From the NCBI GenBank assembly GCA_937890595.1, contig CALADM010000025.1:124001-188000 (forward strand): DNA of 64,000 nt, given 5' to 3'. Below are positions 9,909 to 18,035 of the stretch, in pieces. The notes beneath the pieces are model-generated. The model was not told where the DNA came from. It was given only the letters and a program-made list of their open reading frames with translations, and ran no database searches. Position numbers and translations under genes: made by a program. The first letter of the stretch is position 1, and the number at the start of each line of letters is the position of its first letter. Source of the stretch: CAJMNU01 sp905214855. GTDB taxonomy: Bacteria; Bacillota; Clostridia; Lachnospirales; Lachnospiraceae.

Positions 9909-10107
9909 ATTTCTTACCAAGATCTGTAATTGTCCCATCTTTCTCTTTGATGGAAATACTATTTAATGTTCCACGCATATTAGTACGTATGGATTCTATA
10001 TATGCCTTTCTAAGTCTTGTCTGTTCTTCCTTTTCCTCTGGTGTAAGCCCTACTGCCTGTGATTTATGATATAATGCATTGATTCTATCGATATCTTCCT
10101 GTCTCAT
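9880..10107 (-). CDS. YnzC/DUF896 family small cytoplasmic protein
   Basis: A 75-residue charged, helical protein, MRQEDIDRINALYHKSQAVG followed by LTPEEKEEQTRLRKAYI, the signature of the DUF896 (YnzC) family. Family members are small two-helix proteins of unknown function; B. subtilis YnzC is encoded with SOS genes, but no LexA box is evident here. AGAGG lies before the ATG. It is 57 bases downstream of proB and overlaps the start of the cyclo-ligase gene. Confidence 0.88.
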   Translation of the reverse strand: MRQEDIDRINALYHKSQAVGLTPEEKEEQTRLRKAYIESIRTNMRGTLNSISIKEKDGTITDLGKKYGNVDKEMH

Positions 10108-10164
10108 TTCGTTTTCCTCTTTTCTTTTTTCTTTGTTTATGACAAATCTGTATTATCTCATCTG

Positions 10165-11049
10165 TCATTCTACAGTCTGATTAAATGTATTAATATATTC
10201 TACTAGGTCAAATTCTTGATTTTTATGCGCCAAAAACAATGTTCCTTTTTCTTTTCCGTTTAAAATATCAGCAACAATCCCTACATCTTCCCCGTTTGCG
10301 ATCACCATATCTGCACCACTATCTGTTGCAATTCTTGCTGCTGCCAGCTTTGCTGCCATTCCTCCTGTTCCCACATCACTTCCTGCATGATCTTTTCCCA
10401 TCTCCAGATACTCCTTGGTAATCTCTGGAACAAGTCGGATAAACTTTGCATCTTTATTAGAACGTGGATCATCTGAATACAATCCATCAATATCAGAAAG
10501 AAGGATCAAAAGATCTGCATGGATCAAAGCTGCCACAATAGCGGAAAGGCGGTCATTGTCACCAAACTTGATTTCACTTGTAGAAACGGTATCATTTTCG
10601 TTGACAATCGGTACTGTTCTAAGTTTAAACAACTCCTCAAAGGTATTCCTTGCATTTGCTCTTGCTGTATCATTCAACATGGTACTCTTTGTCAGCAAAA
10701 TCTGTGCTGCTGTCTGATTATACTCCGCAAATAAACGCTGATATACCATCATCAGTCTTGCCTGTCCCACCGCAGCATATGCCTGTTTTTTAGATACGGT
10801 ATCCGGTTTCTGGCTATGTCCAAGTGCCTGTCTGCCTGCAGCGATCGCCCCAGACGAAACCAAAACAACATCTTTTCCTTCTCCTTTTAAATCACTGATC
10901 ACACGTATCAGTTTTTCAATCTTTCCAAGATTCAGATCCCCTGTTCCTTCATGTGTCAAAGAAGAAGAACCAATCTTGATCACAATCCTCTTCTTCCCAC
11001 ATAATCTGTCTCTTTCCTTTTCCTCCTCAGCCAATCTGTCGTGTTCCAT
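10165..11049 (-). CDS. proB: Glutamate 5-kinase, short form without PUA domain
   Basis: It phosphorylates glutamate to gamma-glutamyl phosphate, the first and usually feedback-inhibited step of proline synthesis. The amino-acid kinase fold is visible from RIVIKIGSSSLT through VSSGAIAAG and PIVNENDTVS to FGDNDRLSA and GTGGMAAKL. At 294 residues it ends after the kinase domain and lacks the C-terminal PUA domain found in the 365-370 residue forms. The ATG is preferred over an in-frame GTG four codons earlier because AGGTGG sits at normal spacing before it. It is grouped with proA, which is three genes downstream. Confidence 0.95.
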   Translation of the reverse strand: MEHDRLAEEEKERDRLCGKKRIVIKIGSSSLTHEGTGDLNLGKIEKLIRVISDLKGEGKDVVLVSSGAIAAGRQALGHSQKPDTVSKKQAYAAVGQARLMMVYQRLFAEYNQTAAQILLTKSTMLNDTARANARNTFEELFKLRTVPIVNENDTVSTSEIKFGDNDRLSAIVAALIHADLLILLSDIDGLYSDDPRSNKDAKFIRLVPEITKEYLEMGKDHAGSDVGTGGMAAKLAAARIATDSGADMVIANGEDVGIVADILNGKEKGTLFLAHKNQEFDLVEYINTFNQTVE

Positions 11050-11151
11050 ATGCCCATCCACCTTTCCTTTTGATATTCCTTGTTCGCTATCTGCTCATTG
11101 GCTAGCTAAGGATCTTTTTGTATCTTTCTAAGTATTTTCTCCATAGCATCC

Positions 11152-12744
11152 TTATCGCAATGGTGCAAATCTACTTGCAATCGCTTCTGCTACCTTGATC
11201 CCATCCATCGCAGCAGATGTAATACCTCCCGCATATCCTGCACCTTCTCCACATGGAAACAGCCCTTTTATCTCACTTTCAAAATCCGTTCCTCTATCAA
11301 TACGCACAGGAGAAGAGGTTCTGCTTTCTACGCCAGCCAAGATGGCATCTGACCGTGAAAATCCACGGATTTGATCTTCAAACTGCTCTACACCTTCTAT
11401 TAAGGATGCAGAAAGAACTTCTGGAAGGACATCCCTTAGATTTCCAAATTCCCATCTACCACAAAATGCTGGCTCTACATCAAAAAACTTGTGGCTCATC
11501 TTATTCTCTTTAAAATCTCCATACAATTGAACTGGGATCTTTCCTTTCGCAGCATGAAAAGCCGCCTTCTCTAACCTTCTCTGAAAAGCTACCCCTCCAA
11601 GTGGTGTCGGATCCAAAAAATCATCCGGTGTTACAGAAACAATCAAAGCACTGTTCGCATTTATCCCATCTCTACTGTGATAACTCATTCCATTTATGGC
11701 AAGATGTCCCTCTTCAGAAGAGGCATTCACCACATAACCGCCTGGACACATACAAAAAGAATAGACTCCTCGCCCTGTTTTTGTCTGGTGGGTCAGTTTA
11801 TAGCTGGCAGCTCCCAGACCAGCCCCATCTGCTGCTCCATACTGAGATATATTGATCCATTCTTGTGGATGCTGGATTCTAAGCCCCACTGCAAAAGATT
11901 TTGCACGCATCGAAACTTGTTTTTTAAACAGACACTCAAATGTATCTCTAGCTGAGTGACCAACCGCCAATACGCATACGCTGGTCTTAATCCATTTCCT
12001 TCCATTGACTTCTACAGCACACAACCTGTCTTTCTCAATATGAAAATCTGTCACCTGGCTCAGAAAGCGCACCTCCCCGCCAGCTTCTTGAATCTGACGA
12101 CGCATCGTTTTTACTACTTTCATTAACACGTCTGTTCCAATATGGGGTTTGTTGACATATAAAATAGAGGGATCTGCTCCTGCCTCCACAAAGATCTCCA
12201 ATACTTTCTGATTTCTCTTTGCCGCATCCTTTACCAAAGTATTTAACTTCCCATCTGAAAATGTCCCCGCACCTCCCTCTCCAAATTGTACATTAGACTG
12301 AAGATCCAAGATCTCATGTTCCCAGAATCTATCTACCTTCTGCTTTCTGGTGTCCACATCTTCCCCTCGTTCTAAAATCAAGGGACAATATCCATGACGA
12401 GCCAACATAAGTCCACAAAACAATCCGGCAGGACCACTTCCGATGATCACTGGACGCTCTTTTAGTATCTCATTGCCACGCTTTGGAAAATGATAATGCT
12501 CCCTGTCTGCTTTCACAATCTGTGTACTTTTTATCTTTGCTAAAATCTGTTTTTCTCTTGCTGTCTTTACATCTATCACATAACTATAATGGATATCATC
12601 TTTTTTTCTTGCATCGATGGACTGTTTGATGATGTGAAGCTCCTCGATGTTTGTGGCTGGAATGTGCAGCATTTTCGCTGCCTTTTCGTACAGCATCTTT
12701 TCTGTGTGTGTAATTGGAAGTTTTAACTGCTGAATTCGAATCAT
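11152..12744 (-). CDS. FAD-dependent dehydrogenase, COG2509 type
   Basis: A 530-residue flavoprotein. An N-terminal domain of about 85 residues (MIRIQQLKLPITHTEK...) precedes a Rossmann FAD-binding motif PVIIGSGPAGLFCGLMLA near residue 90, then NVQFGEGGAGTFSDGKLNTL, a second AVGHSARDTF motif, and a C-terminal GEGAGYAGGITSAAMDGIKVA. This layout is the COG2509 family, of unknown substrate, widespread in clostridia. The start is the first ATG that matches the family N-terminus; it follows AAAAGGAG at a longish distance (about 13 bases). It lies inside the 3' end of the upstream flavoprotein gene, overlapping it by 149 bases in another frame. Confidence 0.85.
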   Translation of the reverse strand: MIRIQQLKLPITHTEKMLYEKAAKMLHIPATNIEELHIIKQSIDARKKDDIHYSYVIDVKTAREKQILAKIKSTQIVKADREHYHFPKRGNEILKERPVIIGSGPAGLFCGLMLARHGYCPLILERGEDVDTRKQKVDRFWEHEILDLQSNVQFGEGGAGTFSDGKLNTLVKDAAKRNQKVLEIFVEAGADPSILYVNKPHIGTDVLMKVVKTMRRQIQEAGGEVRFLSQVTDFHIEKDRLCAVEVNGRKWIKTSVCVLAVGHSARDTFECLFKKQVSMRAKSFAVGLRIQHPQEWINISQYGAADGAGLGAASYKLTHQTKTGRGVYSFCMCPGGYVVNASSEEGHLAINGMSYHSRDGINANSALIVSVTPDDFLDPTPLGGVAFQRRLEKAAFHAAKGKIPVQLYGDFKENKMSHKFFDVEPAFCGRWEFGNLRDVLPEVLSASLIEGVEQFEDQIRGFSRSDAILAGVESRTSSPVRIDRGTDFESEIKGLFPCGEGAGYAGGITSAAMDGIKVAEAIASRFAPLR

Positions 12745-14158
12745 ACGTTTTGCATCTCTCCTTTTCCGGGATCTCACTCCGCTTTTTTAATGATTTCTTA
12801 TCTTCTTTTTCTCTAACCCAAAACGACTCATCCCAATGTCTTTCTTCTTTTTGATACTCCCGTTTCAATGCTTTTGCTGCTGTCTGACCTGCAAGCATGC
12901 CTGAACTAAACGCCCATTGTAAATTATAGCCCCCACAAATTCCATCTACATCTAAAATCTCTCCACAAAGGTATAACCCAGAAATCTGCTTTGCCTCCAT
13001 TGTTGTGCTGCAAACCTCATTGGTACATATGCCTCCACAACAGATCTGAGCCTGCTCGAATGAATTCGTACCAGAGACTTCTAATCGAAAAGCAAGGAGC
13101 AGCCTGTTCAATTTTTCCCTCTGAGAAAATGAAATATCACAAACTGTCTGTTCTCTTGCTATACCTGCACATCCCAAAAGCACCCATGCCAGCTTTTTGT
13201 GGATTACCCCATCCAACAATTCCTCTGCTTTGCGCATCCCAAAACGCTCACACCGTTCTTTTAACCATCCAGTTTTTTCTCTTTCATTCAAAAAAGGAAG
13301 AAAATCCAAAAATACTTCTACCTTTTTCTCCTCAAATAAACCTATCGCAGCAAAACGGCTAACTTGAAATACAGGAATTCCTGAAATACCATACTCTGTA
13401 CACTGTACTTCCCCCGTGTCGTGAGCCACCTCTTTTCCATCTACAAACAGATGTACTTGTGCCTCTACTCGCACACCGCTCCAAACTTTAAAAAAAGTAC
13501 CGATGCAACGCAGCTGCACCAATGCTGGCAGAACAGTCTGTATGGAAAGTCCCATATTTTTTGCAATCTCATATCCACTTCCGTCCGATCCCAATACACT
13601 GGCTGCTTTAGACCCTGCCGCAAGGATCACACGTTCTGCAAAAAAATCTCCCTGATCTGTCCTCACACGAAAAACTCGTCTATTTTGCAATGTCTCTTCA
13701 TATAAAACCTCTTGTTTACAAGGTTCACAAGAAGACACATGACATTCCAAGATAATTTCTACTGAAAGTTCTCTGACCGTCCTCGCCAAAAGATCTGCCA
13801 CAGAGGCAGCAGATTCTGACCATGGATACAGGTATCCATTTTTTTCCTTTAATACCAATCCCAATTCTTTCCAAAAATCAAGATTTTCTTGTAAGCCAAA
13901 CCATTCCAATACTCTCCAGGGAAACTCTTCTTCACCAGAATGGTAGCAATCCTTTTCCATCCTGCGGTTTCCCAGATTGCATCTGCCATTTCCCGTGGAT
14001 AAAATTTTTTTCCCAAGACGATCTTTATGTTCCAAAAGCGTCACTTCTGCCCCTTCTCTCGCTGCCATGATAGCCGCAAGAAGACCCGATGCACCGCCTC
14101 CTATAATCAAGATCTGCCTTACTTTTCTATTTCGATATGTATATCCCTCATCCGCCAC
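12596..14158 (-). CDS. BaiN/HI0933-family flavoprotein (NAD(P)/FAD-dependent oxidoreductase) with run-on C-terminus
   Basis: The core has the Rossmann motif ILIIGGGASGLLAAIMAA near the N-terminus, LGKKILSTGNGRCNLGN, a central LPALVQLRC region, and the terminal GEILDVDGICGGYNLQWAFS typical of the HI0933/BaiN family. Some members reduce flavins or bile-acid intermediates; no substrate can be assigned here. I place the start at GTG 14158 because a good promoter lies at 14196-14224, leaving this as the first usable start. The family normally ends soon after the GGYNLQWAF block. Here about 80 charged residues follow, and the last 49 are simply the next gene read in another frame. Confidence 0.82.
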   Translation of the reverse strand: MADEGYTYRNRKVRQILIIGGGASGLLAAIMAAREGAEVTLLEHKDRLGKKILSTGNGRCNLGNRRMEKDCYHSGEEEFPWRVLEWFGLQENLDFWKELGLVLKEKNGYLYPWSESAASVADLLARTVRELSVEIILECHVSSCEPCKQEVLYEETLQNRRVFRVRTDQGDFFAERVILAAGSKAASVLGSDGSGYEIAKNMGLSIQTVLPALVQLRCIGTFFKVWSGVRVEAQVHLFVDGKEVAHDTGEVQCTEYGISGIPVFQVSRFAAIGLFEEKKVEVFLDFLPFLNEREKTGWLKERCERFGMRKAEELLDGVIHKKLAWVLLGCAGIAREQTVCDISFSQREKLNRLLLAFRLEVSGTNSFEQAQICCGGICTNEVCSTTMEAKQISGLYLCGEILDVDGICGGYNLQWAFSSGMLAGQTAAKALKREYQKEERHWDESFWVREKEDKKSLKKRSEIPEKERCKTYDSNSAVKTSNYTHRKDAVRKGSENAAHSSHKHRGASHHQTVHRCKKKR

Positions 14159-14195
14159 GTTTCCACTCTTCCTCTCTGTGCCGATATATTGCTTT

Positions 14196-14224
14196 ATTGT
14201 ATCCTGTCCTCTTTGCATTTTCAA
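14196..14224 (-). promoter_or_regulatory. SigA-type promoter of the flavoprotein-proBA operon
   Basis: On the minus strand TTGAAA, 17 bases, TACAAT. The predicted transcript starts near 14189, about 30 bases before the GTG start. It argues against the longer reading frame that opens at 14260. Confidence 0.7.
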
Positions 14225-14277
14225 GTAAAAATTCACTCGCCCTCTAAAAAGTACAGGCACTGAACAAAAAAAAGCCT

Positions 14278-14286
14278 CATACTCTA
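14278..14286 (+). promoter_or_regulatory. Possible SigK-type promoter of the DUF4397 gene
   Basis: CATACTCTA fits the SigK -10 pattern CATAnnnTA. An AC dinucleotide 17 bases upstream, in GGCACTG, is where the weak -35 AC is expected. No convincing SigA boxes are seen. The motif carries little information, so this is a suggestion only. Confidence 0.3.
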
Positions 14287-14315
14287 TTATATATCATAAT
14301 AAAAGAGGTTTTTAC

Positions 14316-15158
14316 ATGGATACTCTGTCATCTGATGTTTTTCCAGTCATTCCACTGCCAAACCCGGGGGAGGGCGGACCACTTCCTTCTTTTCCAGAAA
14401 ATACTCCTGATGATAACAATATGCCTGTGATCCCACTGCCAAACCCAGGAGAGGGCGGACCACTTCCTTCTTTTCCATCCAATAACACAGGAAACTCTTC
14501 CTCCAATCCATCCATATGGGGGACTATAATCACCATGTTCCCTCGTCCTATCATTCCCTGCTACTTCTGCAACACCACACAGTATGGTACTGTACGTTTT
14601 TTTAACGCTGCTGCCGGATACAACCCATTTTTTATTTATATCAATGAACAGCTTGTTGTCAACTCTCTGGACAATGCTGAGATCAGTCAGTATGGTCGTG
14701 TTTCAGCAGGAAGCCAGACGATCACGATTGCCGGACAAAATGGCTATGTCTATGTTCAAAAATCTATCACCATACGCTCCGGCTCTTCCATGACAGTTGC
14801 GATTTTTAACACAGCTGGTGGATTAGATTTCATGGTAATCCCTGACAATGCCTGCTTTGCTGGTTCTCGTGCTGGCTGCTTCCGTGCCTGCAATCTTTCC
14901 TATACCAATCCAGATATCCACCTCTCTCTAAATGGCGGTTTTCTGAGTTTCCGTAATGTAGCATATCAGGAGGTTACTAACTTTGCTTATATTCCAAGTC
15001 AGCGTTATACAATCCAAGTAAGAAACAGCAATTCACGTACTCCCCTTGTAACTTCCACTGTTAATATACTGCCAAATGCCTCATATACTGCATATGTATT
15101 CAATTGGAATCTCTCCAAAGATGCAATCCGTACTCTTATTGTGGAAGATCGCAGATAG
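14316..15158 (+). CDS. DUF4397-domain protein with duplicated proline-rich N-terminus; possible spore-surface protein
   Basis: A 280-residue protein without signal peptide or membrane segment. The N-terminal 55 residues hold two copies of VIPLPNPGEGGPLPSFP (DNA at 14346-14396 and 14427-14477, period 81 bases). After a short PCYFCNTTQYG link come two DUF4397-like beta domains starting VRFFNAAAGYNPFFIYINEQ and, more divergent, at about residue 190. DUF4397 domains are usually extracellular. A protein of this type with no export signal in a sporeformer could be put on the spore by the mother cell, and a SigK-like promoter lies upstream. That role is inferred. AAAGAGG precedes the ATG, and the gene is monocistronic. 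Confidence 0.75.
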   Translation: MDTLSSDVFPVIPLPNPGEGGPLPSFPENTPDDNNMPVIPLPNPGEGGPLPSFPSNNTGNSSSNPSIWGTIITMFPRPIIPCYFCNTTQYGTVRFFNAAAGYNPFFIYINEQLVVNSLDNAEISQYGRVSAGSQTITIAGQNGYVYVQKSITIRSGSSMTVAIFNTAGGLDFMVIPDNACFAGSRAGCFRACNLSYTNPDIHLSLNGGFLSFRNVAYQEVTNFAYIPSQRYTIQVRNSNSRTPLVTSTVNILPNASYTAYVFNWNLSKDAIRTLIVEDRR

Positions 15159-15202
15159 AACAAAAATTTTGATCAGATATAGATATTAAATATTTCCATA
15201 TC

Positions 15203-15242
15203 AAAAGCCTGCTGTCTCTTAAAAAGGAACAGCAGACTTTTG
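15203..15242 (+). terminator. Terminator of the DUF4397 gene
   Basis: AAAAGCCTGCTGT at 15203-15215 pairs with ACAGCAGACTTTT at 15229-15241 with one mismatch, and the right arm ends in TTTTGAT. It lies 45 bases after the stop codon. Confidence 0.75.
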
Positions 15243-15338
15243 ATCTAAATGATATCCCCAGAATGCCTAACACACTTCCAAGTACTGCCCAGAAAATGGA
15301 CTCAGCAAGATTTTTACATAATGAGTCTGCTCTTACTT

Positions 15339-15770
15339 CTAACTGGTGTAAGATTCCAGATAATTCAAGACATCTAACATAGTAGAAAACCAGATTCCTT
15401 CTGTCAATTTCTGCTGTTCTGCAGATGGAAAATCCGTGATCGGCATATGTGTATGCAAAGAAAGTGTTGTTTTATCCTTACAAAATACCATCAAAAATCC
15501 ATTTTCTTCTACCAGATAATATTCTCCTTCTGCTTTTTTTACGTCACTTTGATTAACCTGTATTACTTCAGGTTCTTCCTCCCTCTTTATGGAAAGTGTA
15601 CCATTTTCCATAACAGTACGGCTCATCTTTGTTACTTCCTGATCATACATAATGCTTTCTGGTTTCCATTCTTTTTGATCTTCTATCAGTATTGTATAAA
15701 AAAAGATGCCTGCCAGACAGATCCATATGGCTGTCATTAAAAAAAGGAAACAGATACGATACCTTTTCAT
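15339..15770 (-). CDS. Membrane-anchored protein with BofC-C-terminal-like domain
   Basis: A 143-residue protein: a short basic start MKRYR, one hydrophobic segment at about 6-28, then an extracytoplasmic part ending in EYYLVEENGFLMVFCKDKTT and a ITDFPSAEQQKLTEGI...LNYLESYTS tail. The last 60 residues resemble the C-terminal domain of BofC, the forespore protein that tempers SpoIVB signalling to SigK. The match is by pattern only. The start is fixed by AAGGAGG eight bases before the ATG at 15770; a longer frame opens 18 codons upstream. It follows the flippase gene, closing a sporulation-flavoured operon. Confidence 0.65.
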   Translation of the reverse strand: MKRYRICFLFLMTAIWICLAGIFFYTILIEDQKEWKPESIMYDQEVTKMSRTVMENGTLSIKREEEPEVIQVNQSDVKKAEGEYYLVEENGFLMVFCKDKTTLSLHTHMPITDFPSAEQQKLTEGIWFSTMLDVLNYLESYTS

Positions 15771-15851
15771 TGGAACATTCCTCCTTGTTAAGGTAGTATC
15801 TGTTTTTTTTCTTTTTTTATCCAAATATCTCCTGTATATTCTCTTCTTGCA

Positions 15852-17516
15852 TCACAAAAGATGTAACTTTTTCAGAATACGGACTAAACTTCTTCCTTTT
15901 GGCATTGACAGGATTTCTTTCTGACTAATGCCATGAAATTTTAATAGCAAAATCCCATACACTCCTACTGCTGCAAAAATCGCTGCGAGAGATGCCACAG
16001 TATTGCCTACAGCCATATTGAATACATAGTGTACACCAAAAGCAACCACTCCCATCACAATAGACGCAACAGCCGGAATCACAAACGTTTTCTTAATTTC
16101 CTGACGGCAGTGAAGATATCGTTTGATGACTGCCCAGTTCAAAACACACATACAAATGGCAAACAACATATTAGAAAATACAAGTGCGAATGCCTCCATA
16201 CGCAATACCAAAACCATAGGAATCAGACAAAGCAAATGCAGTACCAAAGAAATCAATGCATTTCTGATCGGCATATTCATATGATTGATTCCCTGCAAAA
16301 TCGCATTGCTCACAGTAGAAAGCGAATAAAACACTACAGTCAAAGAACCTGCCATTGTCATAGCAATGGATAATGCATTGTCATCTCCCGCAAACAACAG
16401 CTCATGGATCGGTCCTGCAAGCACTACAAGTCCTACAGAAGCTGGAATTGCCACGATCATTGCAAAACGATTTACCATAGAAATACGTTTTACCACATCC
16501 TCTCTATTTCCACTTGCCACAGCTCTGGTCAAAGCTGGAATCAAAGAAGAACTCAAAGCACTTGAAATAGCAATCGGAACATTGATCAAAAGCAGGTATT
16601 TTCCCGAATAGACTCCTATCTGTACAGAATATTTTTCTGTCTCTCCCAAAAACTCCAGACAATGTCCAAAAATACTGCTGTCTAAAATTCCGTTGATATT
16701 ATAGACTGCCGTGCTTAAAATTACAGGGATTACGGTGGCAATCATCACAGATCTAATATTTCTGTAAGATTCCACTTTCCGGCTTTTATCCATTCGGATC
16801 TGCTTTTTTAAAGTTCTTTTATATCCGATAAATAAAAACAAAAGAAACAAGAGTGCTGCCAATGCGCCCATTCCTGTACCAATCGTACCTCCCGCAGCAC
16901 CAAACGCATTGGCATATTGATCATTTTCATAGACTAAGTTGGATTTTATGCCAACTCCAAATAAAATACTTGCTGCCACTACACTGACTACAGCGTTGAT
17001 GATCTGTTCCACAATCTGTGATACAGCAGTAGGCACCATTGTCCCAAGTCCCTGAAAATATCCCCTATATACTCCCAGATATGCCATAATCCAAATCGTT
17101 GGTGCCAATGTTTTTAACGCATACACACAGTATGGCATTGGAAAAAACCGTGTTGCAAAAAAATCAGCTCCAAACCATACGATCGCTGCCCCTATAGCAC
17201 CAACCACAGTAGCATACCACAAAGCTACTGTCAAAATACGCTTTACATTGCGATACTGTCCTTTCGCAATGCGCATGGAGACCATCTTTGACACAGCAAG
17301 CGGCATACTATATGAAGATAACAGGAGTAAAATCTGATACACAGAAAAAGCATTGGCATAATATCCCATTCCCTCATCACCGATGATCCGGATCAATGGC
17401 ACTCTATATAAAATACCGATCAAACGTACGATAATGCCACTGACTGCCAAAATAGAACCTTGTATCAAAAAATTGGACGTTTTTCTTTGTCTTTCTTCTC
17501 GTCTTATGTTTTCCAT
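15852..17516 (-). CDS. MOP-superfamily flippase, SpoVB/MurJ-like polysaccharide biosynthesis protein
   Basis: A 554-residue membrane protein with about fourteen hydrophobic segments. It starts with the conserved region SNFLIQGSILAVSGIIVRLI and GILYRVPLIRIIGDEGMGYY, the hallmark of the SpoVB/YtgP/MurJ lipid-linked oligosaccharide flippases. Members move lipid II or other undecaprenyl-linked precursors. SpoVB is needed for spore cortex synthesis. Its place downstream of yqfC-yqfD-phoH-ybeY, 21 bases after ybeY, fits a sporulation or wall role, but I cannot separate SpoVB from MurJ-type function by sequence alone. Confidence 0.85.
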   Translation of the reverse strand: MENIRREERQRKTSNFLIQGSILAVSGIIVRLIGILYRVPLIRIIGDEGMGYYANAFSVYQILLLLSSYSMPLAVSKMVSMRIAKGQYRNVKRILTVALWYATVVGAIGAAIVWFGADFFATRFFPMPYCVYALKTLAPTIWIMAYLGVYRGYFQGLGTMVPTAVSQIVEQIINAVVSVVAASILFGVGIKSNLVYENDQYANAFGAAGGTIGTGMGALAALLFLLFLFIGYKRTLKKQIRMDKSRKVESYRNIRSVMIATVIPVILSTAVYNINGILDSSIFGHCLEFLGETEKYSVQIGVYSGKYLLLINVPIAISSALSSSLIPALTRAVASGNREDVVKRISMVNRFAMIVAIPASVGLVVLAGPIHELLFAGDDNALSIAMTMAGSLTVVFYSLSTVSNAILQGINHMNMPIRNALISLVLHLLCLIPMVLVLRMEAFALVFSNMLFAICMCVLNWAVIKRYLHCRQEIKKTFVIPAVASIVMGVVAFGVHYVFNMAVGNTVASLAAIFAAVGVYGILLLKFHGISQKEILSMPKGRSLVRILKKLHLL

Positions 17517-17537
17517 ATCTTGTACAACTCTTTTCTG

Positions 17538-18035
17538 TTATCGTTTATAACCCAGTTTTTTTAAAATTTCTTCCTGTTTTTGTTCCATCACCAGACGTTC
17601 TTCCTCTTCCATGTGATCATATCCAAACAAGTGCAGCATGCTATGAGCAGTAAGAAATGCAAGTTCTCTTTCCTCACTGTGTCCATAAGCAGCCGCCTGC
17701 TCTTTCACCTTCTCCACAGAGATCACAATATCTCCTAGCATCAATTCTCCTGTCTCCAAATTAAAATAGTCTTCTGCATCTTCCTCCAAATGAGAAAAAT
17801 CTGCTGGTATCTCATAATCTACCAAGGGGAAAGACAAGACATCCGTTGGTCTGTCAATTCCCCGAAATTCCAAATTGATCCTGTGGATCTCCTCATTGTC
17901 TGTCAAAATCACATTTACTTCTGATTCAAACGGACAGTCTTCAAAATCCACCGCTTCATTTATCACATCTGTAATAATTTTTTCATATTCCAACTCTAAC
18001 TGTATCTCTGTTTCATATTCAATCTGAATGGTCAT
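17538..18035 (-). CDS. ybeY: Endoribonuclease YbeY (16S rRNA maturation)
   Basis: This 165-residue zinc-dependent RNase acts in 16S rRNA 3' processing and ribosome quality control. The metal-binding motif HSMLHLFGYDH is present near residue 130, matching HGxLHLxGYDH, with the usual RPTDVLSFP and GDIVIS segments before it. Its start overlaps the phoH stop by four bases (ATGA-type junction), so the two are translationally coupled. The yqfC-yqfD-phoH-ybeY order is standard for Firmicutes. Confidence 0.96.
   Translation of the reverse strand: MTIQIEYETEIQLELEYEKIITDVINEAVDFEDCPFESEVNVILTDNEEIHRINLEFRGIDRPTDVLSFPLVDYEIPADFSHLEEDAEDYFNLETGELMLGDIVISVEKVKEQAAAYGHSEERELAFLTAHSMLHLFGYDHMEEEERLVMEQKQEEILKKLGYKR

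Noticed and set aside
14312..14554. 80-codon minus-strand frame with repeats
   Set aside because: It is the shadow of the DUF4397 repeat region; its repeat comes from the coding repeat on the other strand, and it has no ribosome binding site.
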